Shown: positions 16,272 to 24,889, counted from the stretch's first letter. The stretch is 32,617 nt of DNA from Bacteroidota bacterium (GCA_021815365.1 JAKAGZ010000031.1:1-32617), one strand, 5' to 3'. Made by a program: numbers and translations. The notes: generated by a model not told the origin, from the sequence alone.

Positions 16272-17093
16272 TCAAACTACTCTTGTTTGTGCATTCGTAA
16301 TTGTTTTTAATTCAGTTAAATGGTGCCTGTACCAGTTTATCCCTGCATGCATGGCGTTAATTTCCTGCAAGTAAGGCTTCTCGGATAAAAGCATAAGAAT
16401 ATCATACATACTGAAATTATTTTTCATATTGTAAAGTTCATCGTAAACTTTTTTTATGAATACATAATCTTCTTCATAATCTATTGTCCACCTGTGGGTT
16501 GTTGAATAGTCTAGCCCGGTTTCCCAAGTCACATTCCCGATTCTGAATTTTTCAGGATTTTCCCAGATATAAGGGGTAGTATGTTCACGTTCAAAATTTC
16601 TGGCAGCATATCTCCATGCAGATTTTAAGCTTTCAATACTTATAACTTCAACATCGTTTCCATCGGGGTAAGTAGCCGGGTGAAGATTACTTATAAAATC
16701 AAACTTGTCGCTGTTGTCTAAATAAAATTTTATAGTTTTTGTAATTACTGAGGGGTCTATTAAGGGACAGTCAGATGGAATTTTAACTACAACATCGGCA
16801 TCGTACTTCAGCCCGATCTTATAATGCCTGTCCAGCAGGTCGGTGGAATGCCCCCTGTAAATTTCAATATTTTCATTTTTACAGAGGCTGTAAATGCAAT
16901 CATCTTTTTCTTCTTTAGTTGTAGCCACTACAACGGTGCCGCAAAGAGGTGATAATTTTACTCTTTCAACCATTCTTAGAATAAGAGGCTTTCCGGCAAG
17001 GCACATCATTACTTTGTTTGGTAATCTGCTTGAGCCCATTCGTGCCTGGATAACGGTTACTATATTTATCACTGATTTAGTTTTGTTATTCAT
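16272..17093 (-). CDS. cytidylyltransferase, SpsF/CMP-sugar synthetase-like
   Basis: A 273-residue nucleotidyltransferase of the SpsF/KdsB/NeuA superfamily. The CTP-binding signature is VIQARMGSSRLPNK (14-27), followed by VVATTKEEKDD, IYRGHSTDLLDRHY and the metal-binding VVKIPSDCPLIDP. In nonulosonic-acid and Kdo pathways such enzymes form the CMP-sugar after the phosphatase step; SpsF itself is tied to spore-coat polysaccharide. Substrate is probably the ulosonic acid made by the downstream NeuB-type synthase. It overlaps the glycosyltransferase stop as ATGA. Several Cys residues (56, 69, 74, 112) are not part of known family motifs. Confidence 0.88.
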   Translation of the reverse strand: MNNKTKSVINIVTVIQARMGSSRLPNKVMMCLAGKPLILRMVERVKLSPLCGTVVVATTKEEKDDCIYSLCKNENIEIYRGHSTDLLDRHYKIGLKYDADVVVKIPSDCPLIDPSVITKTIKFYLDNSDKFDFISNLHPATYPDGNDVEVISIESLKSAWRYAARNFEREHTTPYIWENPEKFRIGNVTWETGLDYSTTHRWTIDYEEDYVFIKKVYDELYNMKNNFSMYDILMLLSEKPYLQEINAMHAGINWYRHHLTELKTITNAQTRVV

Positions 17094-18142
17094 ACAAGTA
17101 CACCAAACGAGGCTTCATGGTTATTTGTCATCAGTTCTTTTTCAAAAAATTTATCTTTATATAGTTCTTCACTCAGATTAAAATTATTTTTGAGTAATTT
17201 CTTACCAACCATAGCAATATTTTTTGCAGACTGACCGCCATTTTGTATTGGCAGTAAACGTTTTAATTGATTGATATCGAACAATGAATAAACTTCTTTG
17301 TTAAGCGCTAACCCGATAAATACAACACTGGAATATGTCGTTATCAATGTCTCGCAATTTGCGATCATGTGATTAGTGTTGCCATCTTTTAAAACCAGTG
17401 CACCGGGTGCTGTTTTATTTATTTCTCTCTCTGCTCTTTCATGATTTTCATTTGGGTGAAGCTTAAATATCAGTTGTCTTCCGTTTGCGATCAGAAGACA
17501 ATTCCTGATAAATTCCTTCCTCTTTTCGAATTTCAGAGTTTCACGGGAGTCTGAGGTTGCTGCTAACACAAAATTTTTATACGGGAAATCATTCTTCAGA
17601 AATTCTTTGCAGTTATCAAAATTTGGAATTCCTGTAATTTCTATTTTTTCAGGCTTTGCACCTTTTCTTATAAATAGTTCTTTATATCCTTGAGAAGCCA
17701 CGCAAAATTTTGTATAAGCATTAGAAATTCCTGTTGTAGAAGTTCCTGCAATCCACGCCGGAAGGTTTAATTTTTTAACCAGGTAAAAAAGAATATTTTC
17801 ATGGTCAGTCATTCCTTCCTGTACCAGGACTATTTTTTTGTCTTTAATATTTTGTGGAATTAAAAGGTCGCTGCACGTAAAGACGAGATCATAATTATTG
17901 ATTTCACCATAAAAATCTATTTTTAGGTTATTTGAGGTAAGATATTCAATAGTCTTTAACCTGAATTGCCCGCCGAGAATTGTGTTATCAAGCAGCCCTT
18001 TTTCTGCAAACAGCCTTATTAGTCCATCTGAGTAATAAGGTGTGAAGTAACAATTATCTTCAAAAAAATATTGGGAGATTTTATGCATCATCGTTGTTTG
18101 GTTCATTGAACCACAGATGAAAAGAATGTTGTGCTTTCTCAT
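17090..18142 (-). CDS. GT-B type glycosyltransferase, CDP-glycerol/capsule transferase-like
   Basis: First gene of the operon, 350 residues. It shows an N-terminal Rossmann strand (NILFICGSMNQTTMMHK), VLVQEGMTDHEN (108-115 region), the GAKPEKIEITGIPNFDN segment typical of CDP-glycerol- and polysialic-acid-type GT-B enzymes, and FKLHPNENHERAE (His229-Pro230), the HP motif also found in KpsS/KpsC-type Kdo and sialyl transferases that use CMP-sugars. The segment ETLITTYSSVVFIGLAL fits the donor-binding part of the C-terminal domain. It has no clear membrane segment. In this context it probably transfers the CMP-activated product of the operon; acceptor unknown. The exact GT family is uncertain. 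Confidence 0.75.
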   Translation of the reverse strand: MRKHNILFICGSMNQTTMMHKISQYFFEDNCYFTPYYSDGLIRLFAEKGLLDNTILGGQFRLKTIEYLTSNNLKIDFYGEINNYDLVFTCSDLLIPQNIKDKKIVLVQEGMTDHENILFYLVKKLNLPAWIAGTSTTGISNAYTKFCVASQGYKELFIRKGAKPEKIEITGIPNFDNCKEFLKNDFPYKNFVLAATSDSRETLKFEKRKEFIRNCLLIANGRQLIFKLHPNENHERAEREINKTAPGALVLKDGNTNHMIANCETLITTYSSVVFIGLALNKEVYSLFDINQLKRLLPIQNGGQSAKNIAMVGKKLLKNNFNLSEELYKDKFFEKELMTNNHEASFGVLV

Positions 18143-18428
18143 TGTAAAAAAATATTTAATGTGGCGGAAAAATATTTTTTCAATGTTAAGTGATTATTAA
18201 CTGAATATTATTGAACTATTAATTAATTATAAGACCTGCATCCTGCGCTGAATTTTTTATGCTATTGTCTTAAACGATCAAAAAATGATGACTTTTTATA
18301 ACTTAACAATTTCATAATACCGGCTTAATACTTACTTAATATTGCCGGCTTAAGTTCGCATCCATAAAACGAATGAAACTGTAGTTAATATTCGTTGATA
18401 ATTTCTACATTGATAAATTTCAATTCAG
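18143..18428. other. 286-bp divergent intergenic region
   Basis: This AT-rich stretch separates the minus-strand glycan operon from the plus-strand receptor operon and must hold promoters for both. I found no convincing Bacteroidota promoter match, no open frame with a start, no RNA gene and no strong terminator hairpin. It contains a perfect 12-bp palindrome AAAAATATTTTT at 18169-18180 near the glycan operon start and the direct repeat listed separately. Confidence 0.6.
18320..18353. repeat. direct repeat CCGGCTTAA, 25-bp spacing, candidate operator
   Basis: CCGGCTTAA occurs at 18320-18328 and again at 18345-18353, a start-to-start distance of 25 bp, inside an otherwise very AT-rich divergent promoter region. 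Both copies lie on the same face to within a few degrees of 2.4 helical turns only approximately, so cooperative binding is not implied. Copies sit about 180 bp from the glycan operon start and 75-110 bp from the receptor operon start. Confidence 0.3.
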
Positions 18429-19148
18429 ATGAACTTAATCAGAAGAAAAGCTTTTTTTATCTCGGTCATATTTATAGTCTTTATGCACATGAGTCATGCA
18501 TCAAAAGAAATTTCTCCCCGTGATATTTCTGTGGTTCATCATAAGTTGTTTGATCCTCTGAATGTGCATCTAAAACTGCAGGGTATTGAATTAAAAGTTG
18601 AATTTGTCAATATAAATGAAGGTGCATTGTATTTATATAAAAAATTGTACGTGTTAAATGGTTTAGGAAAAATTATAAAGGTTAACAGGAAACAGTCTGA
18701 GAACAATTTTACCCAAGCTGTCTTTAACGAAGAGGATTTTATTCTGCAGTATGATGATTCAAGGAATAAAAAAAATACAGTTGTCAAATGTATAAAATCA
18801 CAGCACAGCAATGGTTCAGGCAAGCTAAACGAGTATAAGGGAGAACATAACCTTTTTGCATTTTCGAGGTCGTTTGAAGACTGGAGATTGAGTTATCAGA
18901 ATTTTGTTTCAAATGAACCCGCGGAGACTGAAAGTATATATTTTTCCCCTCAGCAAATACAAGAATCCCCGCTCAACAAACAACAAACAAACAACATTTC
19001 CCAATTAGTATCGTCAAATAAATTACTCCCAATGGCACTGACAGTTCCATTGCTTCATTACTTGACTCTAAGGGACAAATCATTTTTAAAACCAAAAACA
19101 AAGATTGAGAAGAGTATTAAAAACGAGATAAACAGGAAAAACAAATGA
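18429..19148 (+). CDS. unknown exported protein, first gene of TonB-receptor operon
   Basis: I do not recognise this 239-residue protein. It begins with a signal-peptide-like stretch (MNLIRRKAFFISVIFIVFMHMSHA, possible cleavage after SHA, no lipobox Cys). It then has a mixed beta-rich middle with short amphipathic strands (KLQGIELKVEFVNIN, EEDFILQYDD) and a Gln/Asn/Ser-rich stretch (about 180-200). Near the C-terminus is a hydrophobic segment (LLPMALTVPLLHYLTL) followed by a very basic tail (KTKIEKSIKNEINRKNK). The tail after a hydrophobic segment might be a second membrane anchor. Its stop overlaps the receptor start as ATGA, so it is co-translated and may assist receptor function, but there is no motif to prove this. 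Confidence 0.75.
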   Translation: MNLIRRKAFFISVIFIVFMHMSHASKEISPRDISVVHHKLFDPLNVHLKLQGIELKVEFVNINEGALYLYKKLYVLNGLGKIIKVNRKQSENNFTQAVFNEEDFILQYDDSRNKKNTVVKCIKSQHSNGSGKLNEYKGEHNLFAFSRSFEDWRLSYQNFVSNEPAETESIYFSPQQIQESPLNKQQTNNISQLVSSNKLLPMALTVPLLHYLTLRDKSFLKPKTKIEKSIKNEINRKNK

Positions 19149-21916
19149 AAATAAATTTTTTAACAATGGTAATATTGGTTATTGTTTTTACCATGTTTTG
19201 CCCGGCAGTTCAGGTATTTGCACAAAGTACCGGGACAATCAGCGGGAAGGTTGTTGATAAAAGCAACAACGATGCGCTGATAGGAGCTAATGTTATTGTA
19301 GAAGGAACTACCCTGGGTGCTGCTACCGACATTGATGGTTTTTACACTATAAAAAATCTGAAACCCGGCAGTTATAAGTTGAGATTTTCATTCATATCAT
19401 ATCAAAGCCTGACTGTTGAAAATGTCATTGTAATGGCAAATGAAAATACTGCTGTTAACGTCAGCCTATCTACCGATGTGACAACGTTAAAAGAAGTTAT
19501 AATAACTGCTGAAGCGTTAAAGACAACAGAAGCTTCTGTATTGAAAATCCAAAAAACTGCTGAAAATATTGTGGACGGAATCAGCGCAGAGTTGATCAGT
19601 AAAAATAACAGCTCAAATGGTGTTGATATATTGAAAAAAATGACGGGGGTCACAATTTCAGAAGGCAAGTATGCTTTCATACGCGGGATCGGCGACAGGT
19701 ATAACAGCACTCTGTTAAACGGCTCAACATTACCGAGTACAGATCCTGAAAAGAAAAGTTTTTCTTATGATATTTTCCCTGCGAGCCTTATTGAAAATGT
19801 AATTACAGCTAAGACTTTTACACCGGATGAGCCTGGCGATTTTTCCGGAGGCTTGGTACAAATTAAAACGATTGAATTTCCCACAGATTTTATTTTTAAC
19901 ATAAGCACTTCAGGTGCTTTTAATAGCATGACAACGGGGGAGAAATTCTTAACTTATTCCGGGGGCAGTAAAGATTTTCTTGGTTACGATGATGGTACAA
20001 GGGCAATGCCTTCAATGATTACTGCGATGAAAGTTGTAAGAGGGAACTATCCTGATTCTGCCTTAAATGTTTTTACTGGTTTATTTAAAAATAATTGGAG
20101 TCCGTATTCAGTCAATGCCCCGATGGATGGGTCATTTAAAATTGATATAGGGGATAAGTATGAGCTTGGAAGCAGCAGTGTATTTGGTTTTGTCGGTTCA
20201 TTAACATATTCGAACTCAGGTAAGAGTGAAAGGCTTCAGAAAAGTTTTTATGACTTTTCAGGTCCAAGATATTTATATGATGGAACCTCGAACACGAGGT
20301 CTGTCAACCTTGGAGCTTTGTTAAATCTGAGCTTTAAATTTGCTAATAAAAATAAAATCAGCTTCAAAAATATTTATAACCAGGATGCCGATGATATAAC
20401 AACTTTTTATAAAGGAGATTACAGATATTCTGACCAGTACAGGGAAATTACCTCGTTCGATTATATCTCCCGTTCGCTTCTTTCCGACCAGCTAATCGGT
20501 GAACATGAGATCGGAATGTTCAATGGCTTGATCTTTAAGTGGAACCTCAGCTATGCAGAATCAAAAAGAAATGAGCCTGATGCGCGGAGATATGTTTATG
20601 CAAGAAGCATTTCTGACCCTTCAGAGTCTCTTAGATTTCAACTGGACCCTTCAGGTAATACCAGGTATTATGGTGATCTCAAAGATCAAAATTATAATGT
20701 CAATCTGGATTTTATTTTTAAGTTGTTTAACGACCCCGAACTTCCTAAAATAAAAGTCGGGCTTGCATACAACAAAAAAGACAGAAATTTTTCAGCAAGA
20801 TCCTTTGGCTTTAGAAATATACCCGGTGGGAATTATCTTCATGAAGATTCTGTACTCCGGTCTCCTGTATACCAGATTTTTCAGCCAGAAAATATCGGCA
20901 ACAGATTTATCCAGGTTCAGGAGGTTACAAAATTATCAGATAGCTATCTGTCAAACCAGAAGATCAGAGCCGGTTATTTTATTTTCGACGCCACAGTCTT
21001 TAACAGGTTTAGAATTGTTGCAGGCGCACGTTTTGAAAATTCCACACAGGAATTAAACACAATTGATTTAAGAGATCAGCCGGTTAATGTTAAAAATACT
21101 TACAAAGATATTTTACCAAGCATTAATCTTACCTATTTACTTAATGACCGGATAAATATCAGAACAGCTTTCAGTATTACACTTGCCAGACCGGAGTTTA
21201 GAGAAATGGCTCCGTTTAGTTATTTTGATTTTATTGCTAACGAATTAGTGCAGGGGAACCCGCTGCTACAAAGAGCGCTGATAAATAATTACGACGTTCG
21301 TTTCGAAATATATCCCGGTCCCGGTGAACTAGCAGCACTTAGCTTTTTCTACAAAAGATTTAAAAGCCCCATTGAAGAAACAGTACAGGCTTCTGCAAAT
21401 GAGCCTATCAGGTCTTTTGTCAATGCTGATATGGCGACTAACTATGGGCTTGAAATAGAGCTTAGAAAGTCATTGACATTTATTTCACCAATCTTTGAAC
21501 ACCTTTCGTTTATAGGAAACGCTGCACTGATTAATTCAAGAGTTCAAATAAGCAATAACGTTTACCAACAGAGCGAAAGGGCTTTGCAGGGGCAAGCTCC
21601 ATATATTTTTAATCTCGGTTTGTATTATGATAATTATCACTTAGGTCTCAATACCTCTTTAACGTACAATAAGGTCGGGCAAAGAATTTCAAAAGTAGGT
21701 ACGAAAGACCTTGGCAACACTCTAGAAAAGCCTGTTGACCTCATTGACTTCACTATCTCTAAAACGGCTTTCGAGTTTCTAACATTCAGGTTTTCAGTTA
21801 AGGATATATTAAATCAGGATAGAATTCAGATACAGCAAGCCCCGTATGGTGATAAAGTAACCAGCAGGGAAATTAGAGGAAGAAATATTTCGTTCGGAGT
21901 TACTTATAAACTATAA
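19145..21916 (+). CDS. TonB-dependent outer-membrane receptor with N-terminal carboxypeptidase-regulatory-like domain
   Basis: The 923-residue protein has a signal peptide ending near VFAQ (residue 27). A carboxypeptidase-D-regulatory-like beta-sandwich follows (about 30-115: GTISGKVVDKSNNDALIGANV, TDIDGFYTIKNLKPGSYKLRF), then a plug domain (about 125-270: VDILKKMTGVTISEGKYAFIRGIGDRYNSTLLNG split over several strands, ASLIENVITAKTFTPDEPGDFSGGLVQI). A long beta-barrel with ILP-SINLTYLLNDRINIRTAFSIT-type strands ends in ISFGVTYKL. Such receptors import or help export large substrates using TonB energy. It is not a clear SusC (no SusD follows). It overlaps the unknown exported protein and is followed after 39 nt by a T9SS cargo, so the three genes form one unit. 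Substrate unknown. Confidence 0.9.
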   Translation: MKINFLTMVILVIVFTMFCPAVQVFAQSTGTISGKVVDKSNNDALIGANVIVEGTTLGAATDIDGFYTIKNLKPGSYKLRFSFISYQSLTVENVIVMANENTAVNVSLSTDVTTLKEVIITAEALKTTEASVLKIQKTAENIVDGISAELISKNNSSNGVDILKKMTGVTISEGKYAFIRGIGDRYNSTLLNGSTLPSTDPEKKSFSYDIFPASLIENVITAKTFTPDEPGDFSGGLVQIKTIEFPTDFIFNISTSGAFNSMTTGEKFLTYSGGSKDFLGYDDGTRAMPSMITAMKVVRGNYPDSALNVFTGLFKNNWSPYSVNAPMDGSFKIDIGDKYELGSSSVFGFVGSLTYSNSGKSERLQKSFYDFSGPRYLYDGTSNTRSVNLGALLNLSFKFANKNKISFKNIYNQDADDITTFYKGDYRYSDQYREITSFDYISRSLLSDQLIGEHEIGMFNGLIFKWNLSYAESKRNEPDARRYVYARSISDPSESLRFQLDPSGNTRYYGDLKDQNYNVNLDFIFKLFNDPELPKIKVGLAYNKKDRNFSARSFGFRNIPGGNYLHEDSVLRSPVYQIFQPENIGNRFIQVQEVTKLSDSYLSNQKIRAGYFIFDATVFNRFRIVAGARFENSTQELNTIDLRDQPVNVKNTYKDILPSINLTYLLNDRINIRTAFSITLARPEFREMAPFSYFDFIANELVQGNPLLQRALINNYDVRFEIYPGPGELAALSFFYKRFKSPIEETVQASANEPIRSFVNADMATNYGLEIELRKSLTFISPIFEHLSFIGNAALINSRVQISNNVYQQSERALQGQAPYIFNLGLYYDNYHLGLNTSLTYNKVGQRISKVGTKDLGNTLEKPVDLIDFTISKTAFEFLTFRFSVKDILNQDRIQIQQAPYGDKVTSREIRGRNISFGVTYKL

Positions 21917-21955
21917 ATTAATTTATTAACCAATTATTAACCAAAAGGAGACGTT

Positions 21956-24823
21956 ATGAAAAAACTTCTATTTCTCGTTCTGATAGTTCTGGGCGGTCTA
22001 TCTGTTTATGCACAAGATTCAACTTTAACAGGTAACATTACTACTAATACAGTATTATCATCAGGTAAAACCTACCTGCTTGATGGGTTTGTTAGAGTAA
22101 AAAGTGGGGCAACATTGACAATACCTGCAGGGACAAAAATCTACGGAAAGAGTTCATCACAAGGAACATTGATCATACAACCGGGAGGAAAGATAGATGC
22201 ACAAGGGACAGTAAGTAATCCAATAGTATTTACAAGTGAATTTGCAAAACCAGGCTCAACACAAGAGCCACAGAGAGGAGACTGGGGAGGGATAATAATA
22301 TTGGGTAAAGCGCCGATAAATGTACCGGGAGGGACAGCCGCCATAGAAGGTCCTGGAGATACTTATGGAGGCACAGACGCACAGGATAACAGTGGAATAA
22401 TGAAGTATGTAAGGATAGAATATCCGGGTATAGCATTTAGTCCTAACAATGAAATTAATGGGTTAACGTTTGGAGGGGTAGGCAGCGGTACAACGATAGA
22501 TTACATACAGGTGAGCTACAGTAATGATGATTCGTTCGAATGGTTTGGTGGTACAGTGAACTGTAAACATTTGATAGCATACAGGGGATGGGATGATGAT
22601 TTTGATACAGATTTTGGATATGAGGGTAAGCTTCAATTTTTAGTAGCGATAAGGGATCCGCAGGTAGCAGACGCACAGTCAGGGTCAAATGGATTTGAAT
22701 CGGATAATGATGGGTCAGGCTCAACGAATGCGCCGAGGACATCACCAATCTGGTGGAACGTTACACTGGTAGGTCCACAGGTAACGACAGATGCAGTATA
22801 TAATACAGATTTTAAAAGAGGAATGCATTTAAGAAGAAGTTCGCAAAATAAAATCCACAATGCTTTAATAATGGGATGGCCAACCGGAATAGTTATAGAT
22901 GGTGTTAATACTACAACAGATGCACAGAATGGAACGATGTATGTTAAACACAGCATCGTTTCAGGTTCAAGCAAAATTGTTGTTGACTCAGCAAGTTCGA
23001 ACGGTACGTTTAATCCAACAAGTTGGTTCACTAGTAATAGCAACATAACCTTTGCTACAAATGCTGAAGTTTTATTAAGAAATCCTTTTAACTTAGATGA
23101 ACCTAACTTTTTACCTAAGCCGGCGTCTCCGGTTTTCTCGGGAGCCGGAACTCCGCCAAACGATGGATTCTTTGATCAGACTGCTGCGTACATTGGCGCC
23201 TTTGGTTCTACCGACTGGACATCTGGATGGGCAAGATTCAGCGCTTCTTACAAGGGTGAAGTAATTCTATCAGGAAATATTACATCGAACAGAACTTTAT
23301 CTGCAGATTCCACCTACCTGCTTGATGGGTTTGTTAGAGTGAAGAGCGGGGCAACATTGACAATACCTGCAGGGACAAAAATCTACGGAAAGAGTTCATC
23401 ACAAGGAACATTGATCATACAACCGGGAGGAAAGATAGATGCACAAGGGACAGTAAGTAATCCAATAGTATTTACAAGTGAATTTGCAAAACCAGGCTCA
23501 ACACAAGAGCCACAGAGAGGAGACTGGGGAGGGATAATAATATTGGGTAAAGCGCCGATAAATGTACCGGGAGGGACAGCCGCCATAGAAGGTCCTGGAG
23601 ATACTTATGGAGGCACAGACGCACAGGATAACAGTGGAATAATGAAGTATGTAAGGATAGAATATCCGGGTATAGCATTTAGTCCTAACAATGAAATTAA
23701 TGGGTTAACGTTTGGAGGGGTAGGCAGCGGTACAACGATAGATTACATACAGGTGAGCTACAGTAATGATGATTCGTTCGAATGGTTTGGTGGTACAGTG
23801 AACTGTAAACATTTGATAGCATACAGGGGATGGGATGATGATTTTGATACAGATTTTGGATATGAGGGTAAGCTTCAATTTTTAGTAGCGATAAGGGATC
23901 CGCAGGTAGCAGATGCACAGTCAGGGTCAAATGGATTTGAATCGGATAATGATGGATCAGGCTCAACGAATGCGCCGAGGACATCGCCAACCTGGTGGAA
24001 CGTAACGCTGGTAGGTCCTCAGATACATTTAAATTCAATATATAACTCCGATTTTAAAAGAGGAATGCATTTGAGAAGAAGTTCTCAGAATAAAATAAAT
24101 AATACTATAATAGCAGGTTGGCCCATAGGAGTATTGATTGATGGGAAAAATACAACGACCGATGCTGAAAACGGAGGAATGTACCTAAAGAACAGCATAG
24201 TTGCAGGCTCATCAAAGAAAGTAGTCGATTCAACGAGTTCAAACGGTACATTTAATCCTGCAGGTTGGTTCAGTGCCAACAGCAACAGATCATTTACAAA
24301 CACTACTGATCTGTTGTTATATTCAGCATTTGATATTAATAACCCAAACTTCTTGCCAGCTCCAGGATCTCCGGTTTTAACCGGAGCCGGAACTCCGCCA
24401 AACGATGGATTCTTTGATCAGACTGCTGCTTACGTTGGTGCCTTTGGTTCTGCCGACTGGACATTCGGATGGGCAAGATTTAATCCTGATTCTACAACTA
24501 CAGATATAAAAGAGAAAAAACTTATAAACATAACTCCTTACAATTATGAATTAAGTCAAAATTATCCTAATCCTTTTAATCCTTCAACAAAAATAAGATA
24601 TTTATTGCCGGAAAGCGGATTAGTAAAGCTTGTAGTATATAACATACTTGGTCAGCAGATTCAGACGCTGGTCAATGAGAATAAATCAGCCGGAACGTAT
24701 GAAATAACCTGGAATGCCTCAAATCTGCCAAGCGGTATATATATCTATAGACTGTCCGTAGGATCCCTTTCAGGACAGACAGGGTCCTATGTTGTTGCCA
24801 AAAAAATGATTTTGATGAAATAA
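21956..24823 (+). CDS. T9SS-secreted surface protein with two 414-residue tandem repeats and type A sorting domain
   Basis: This 955-residue protein has a signal peptide (cleavage near VYA-QDS, residue 19) and two copies of a repeat, about residues 24-437 and 438-851. Each repeat opens with beta-helix-like text (YLLDGFVRVKSGATLTIPAG, GTLIIQPGGKIDAQGTVSNP) and continues through YVRIEYPGIAFSPNNEING, a Trp/Asp-rich stretch (FEWFGGTVNCKHLIAYRGWDD) and LRRSSQNKI. The C-terminus from about residue 863 is a type A sorting domain (YELSQNYPNPFNPST, then YNILGQQIQTLV and LPSGIYIYRLSVG). This marks it for T9SS export and attachment. AGGAG at 21946-21950 gives a good ribosome-binding site. The first parts of the two repeats are identical at DNA level. 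No enzymatic motif is visible; a binding or structural role beside the receptor is likely but inferred. Confidence 0.88.
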   Translation: MKKLLFLVLIVLGGLSVYAQDSTLTGNITTNTVLSSGKTYLLDGFVRVKSGATLTIPAGTKIYGKSSSQGTLIIQPGGKIDAQGTVSNPIVFTSEFAKPGSTQEPQRGDWGGIIILGKAPINVPGGTAAIEGPGDTYGGTDAQDNSGIMKYVRIEYPGIAFSPNNEINGLTFGGVGSGTTIDYIQVSYSNDDSFEWFGGTVNCKHLIAYRGWDDDFDTDFGYEGKLQFLVAIRDPQVADAQSGSNGFESDNDGSGSTNAPRTSPIWWNVTLVGPQVTTDAVYNTDFKRGMHLRRSSQNKIHNALIMGWPTGIVIDGVNTTTDAQNGTMYVKHSIVSGSSKIVVDSASSNGTFNPTSWFTSNSNITFATNAEVLLRNPFNLDEPNFLPKPASPVFSGAGTPPNDGFFDQTAAYIGAFGSTDWTSGWARFSASYKGEVILSGNITSNRTLSADSTYLLDGFVRVKSGATLTIPAGTKIYGKSSSQGTLIIQPGGKIDAQGTVSNPIVFTSEFAKPGSTQEPQRGDWGGIIILGKAPINVPGGTAAIEGPGDTYGGTDAQDNSGIMKYVRIEYPGIAFSPNNEINGLTFGGVGSGTTIDYIQVSYSNDDSFEWFGGTVNCKHLIAYRGWDDDFDTDFGYEGKLQFLVAIRDPQVADAQSGSNGFESDNDGSGSTNAPRTSPTWWNVTLVGPQIHLNSIYNSDFKRGMHLRRSSQNKINNTIIAGWPIGVLIDGKNTTTDAENGGMYLKNSIVAGSSKKVVDSTSSNGTFNPAGWFSANSNRSFTNTTDLLLYSAFDINNPNFLPAPGSPVLTGAGTPPNDGFFDQTAAYVGAFGSADWTFGWARFNPDSTTTDIKEKKLINITPYNYELSQNYPNPFNPSTKIRYLLPESGLVKLVVYNILGQQIQTLVNENKSAGTYEITWNASNLPSGIYIYRLSVGSLSGQTGSYVVAKKMILMK
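22106..22671 (+). repeat. 566-bp perfectly identical block, copy 1
   Basis: By direct comparison this stretch is base-for-base the same as 23348-23913 (offset 1242 bp, which is 414 codons). It encodes residues 51 to about 238 of the T9SS protein. Immediately upstream, three consecutive codons (Val-Lys-Ser) differ only at third positions. Downstream the copies diverge again by synonymous changes, and later by amino acid changes. Of 19 Ile codons in the block, 16 are ATA. Confidence 0.95.
23348..23913 (+). repeat. 566-bp perfectly identical block, copy 2
   Basis: Second copy of the identical block, encoding residues 465 to about 652 of the same protein. The first mismatch on the right is at 23914 (T, versus C at 22672, both Asp). 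On the left it is at 23347 (C, versus T at 22105, both Ser). Confidence 0.95.
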
Positions 24824-24859
24824 GTTTCCTGTTCTCTAATCTCGTCCTGTCTCAATCGT

Positions 24860-24889
24860 AAAGGCGTCTTGCCAGAGACGCCTTTTTTT
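24860..24889 (+). terminator. Rho-independent terminator after the T9SS protein
   Basis: AAAGGCGTCT (24860-24869), loop TGCCAG, then AGACGCCTTT (24876-24885) followed by more T. The 10-bp perfect stem with a T run lies 37 nt after the stop of the repeat protein and ends the receptor operon. Confidence 0.92.

Noticed and set aside
22106-22671. ATA-rich isoleucine codon use (16 of 19) as a sign of foreign origin of the repeat block
   Set aside because: The C-terminal part of the same gene also favours ATA and the receptor gene is mixed; the bias alone cannot show transfer.
22141-24303. Long antisense open frames opposite the T9SS repeat protein, several occurring twice with identical sequence
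   Set aside because: They lie inside the repeated coding DNA and are identical because the DNA is. They lack ribosome-binding sites and have no protein-like features.
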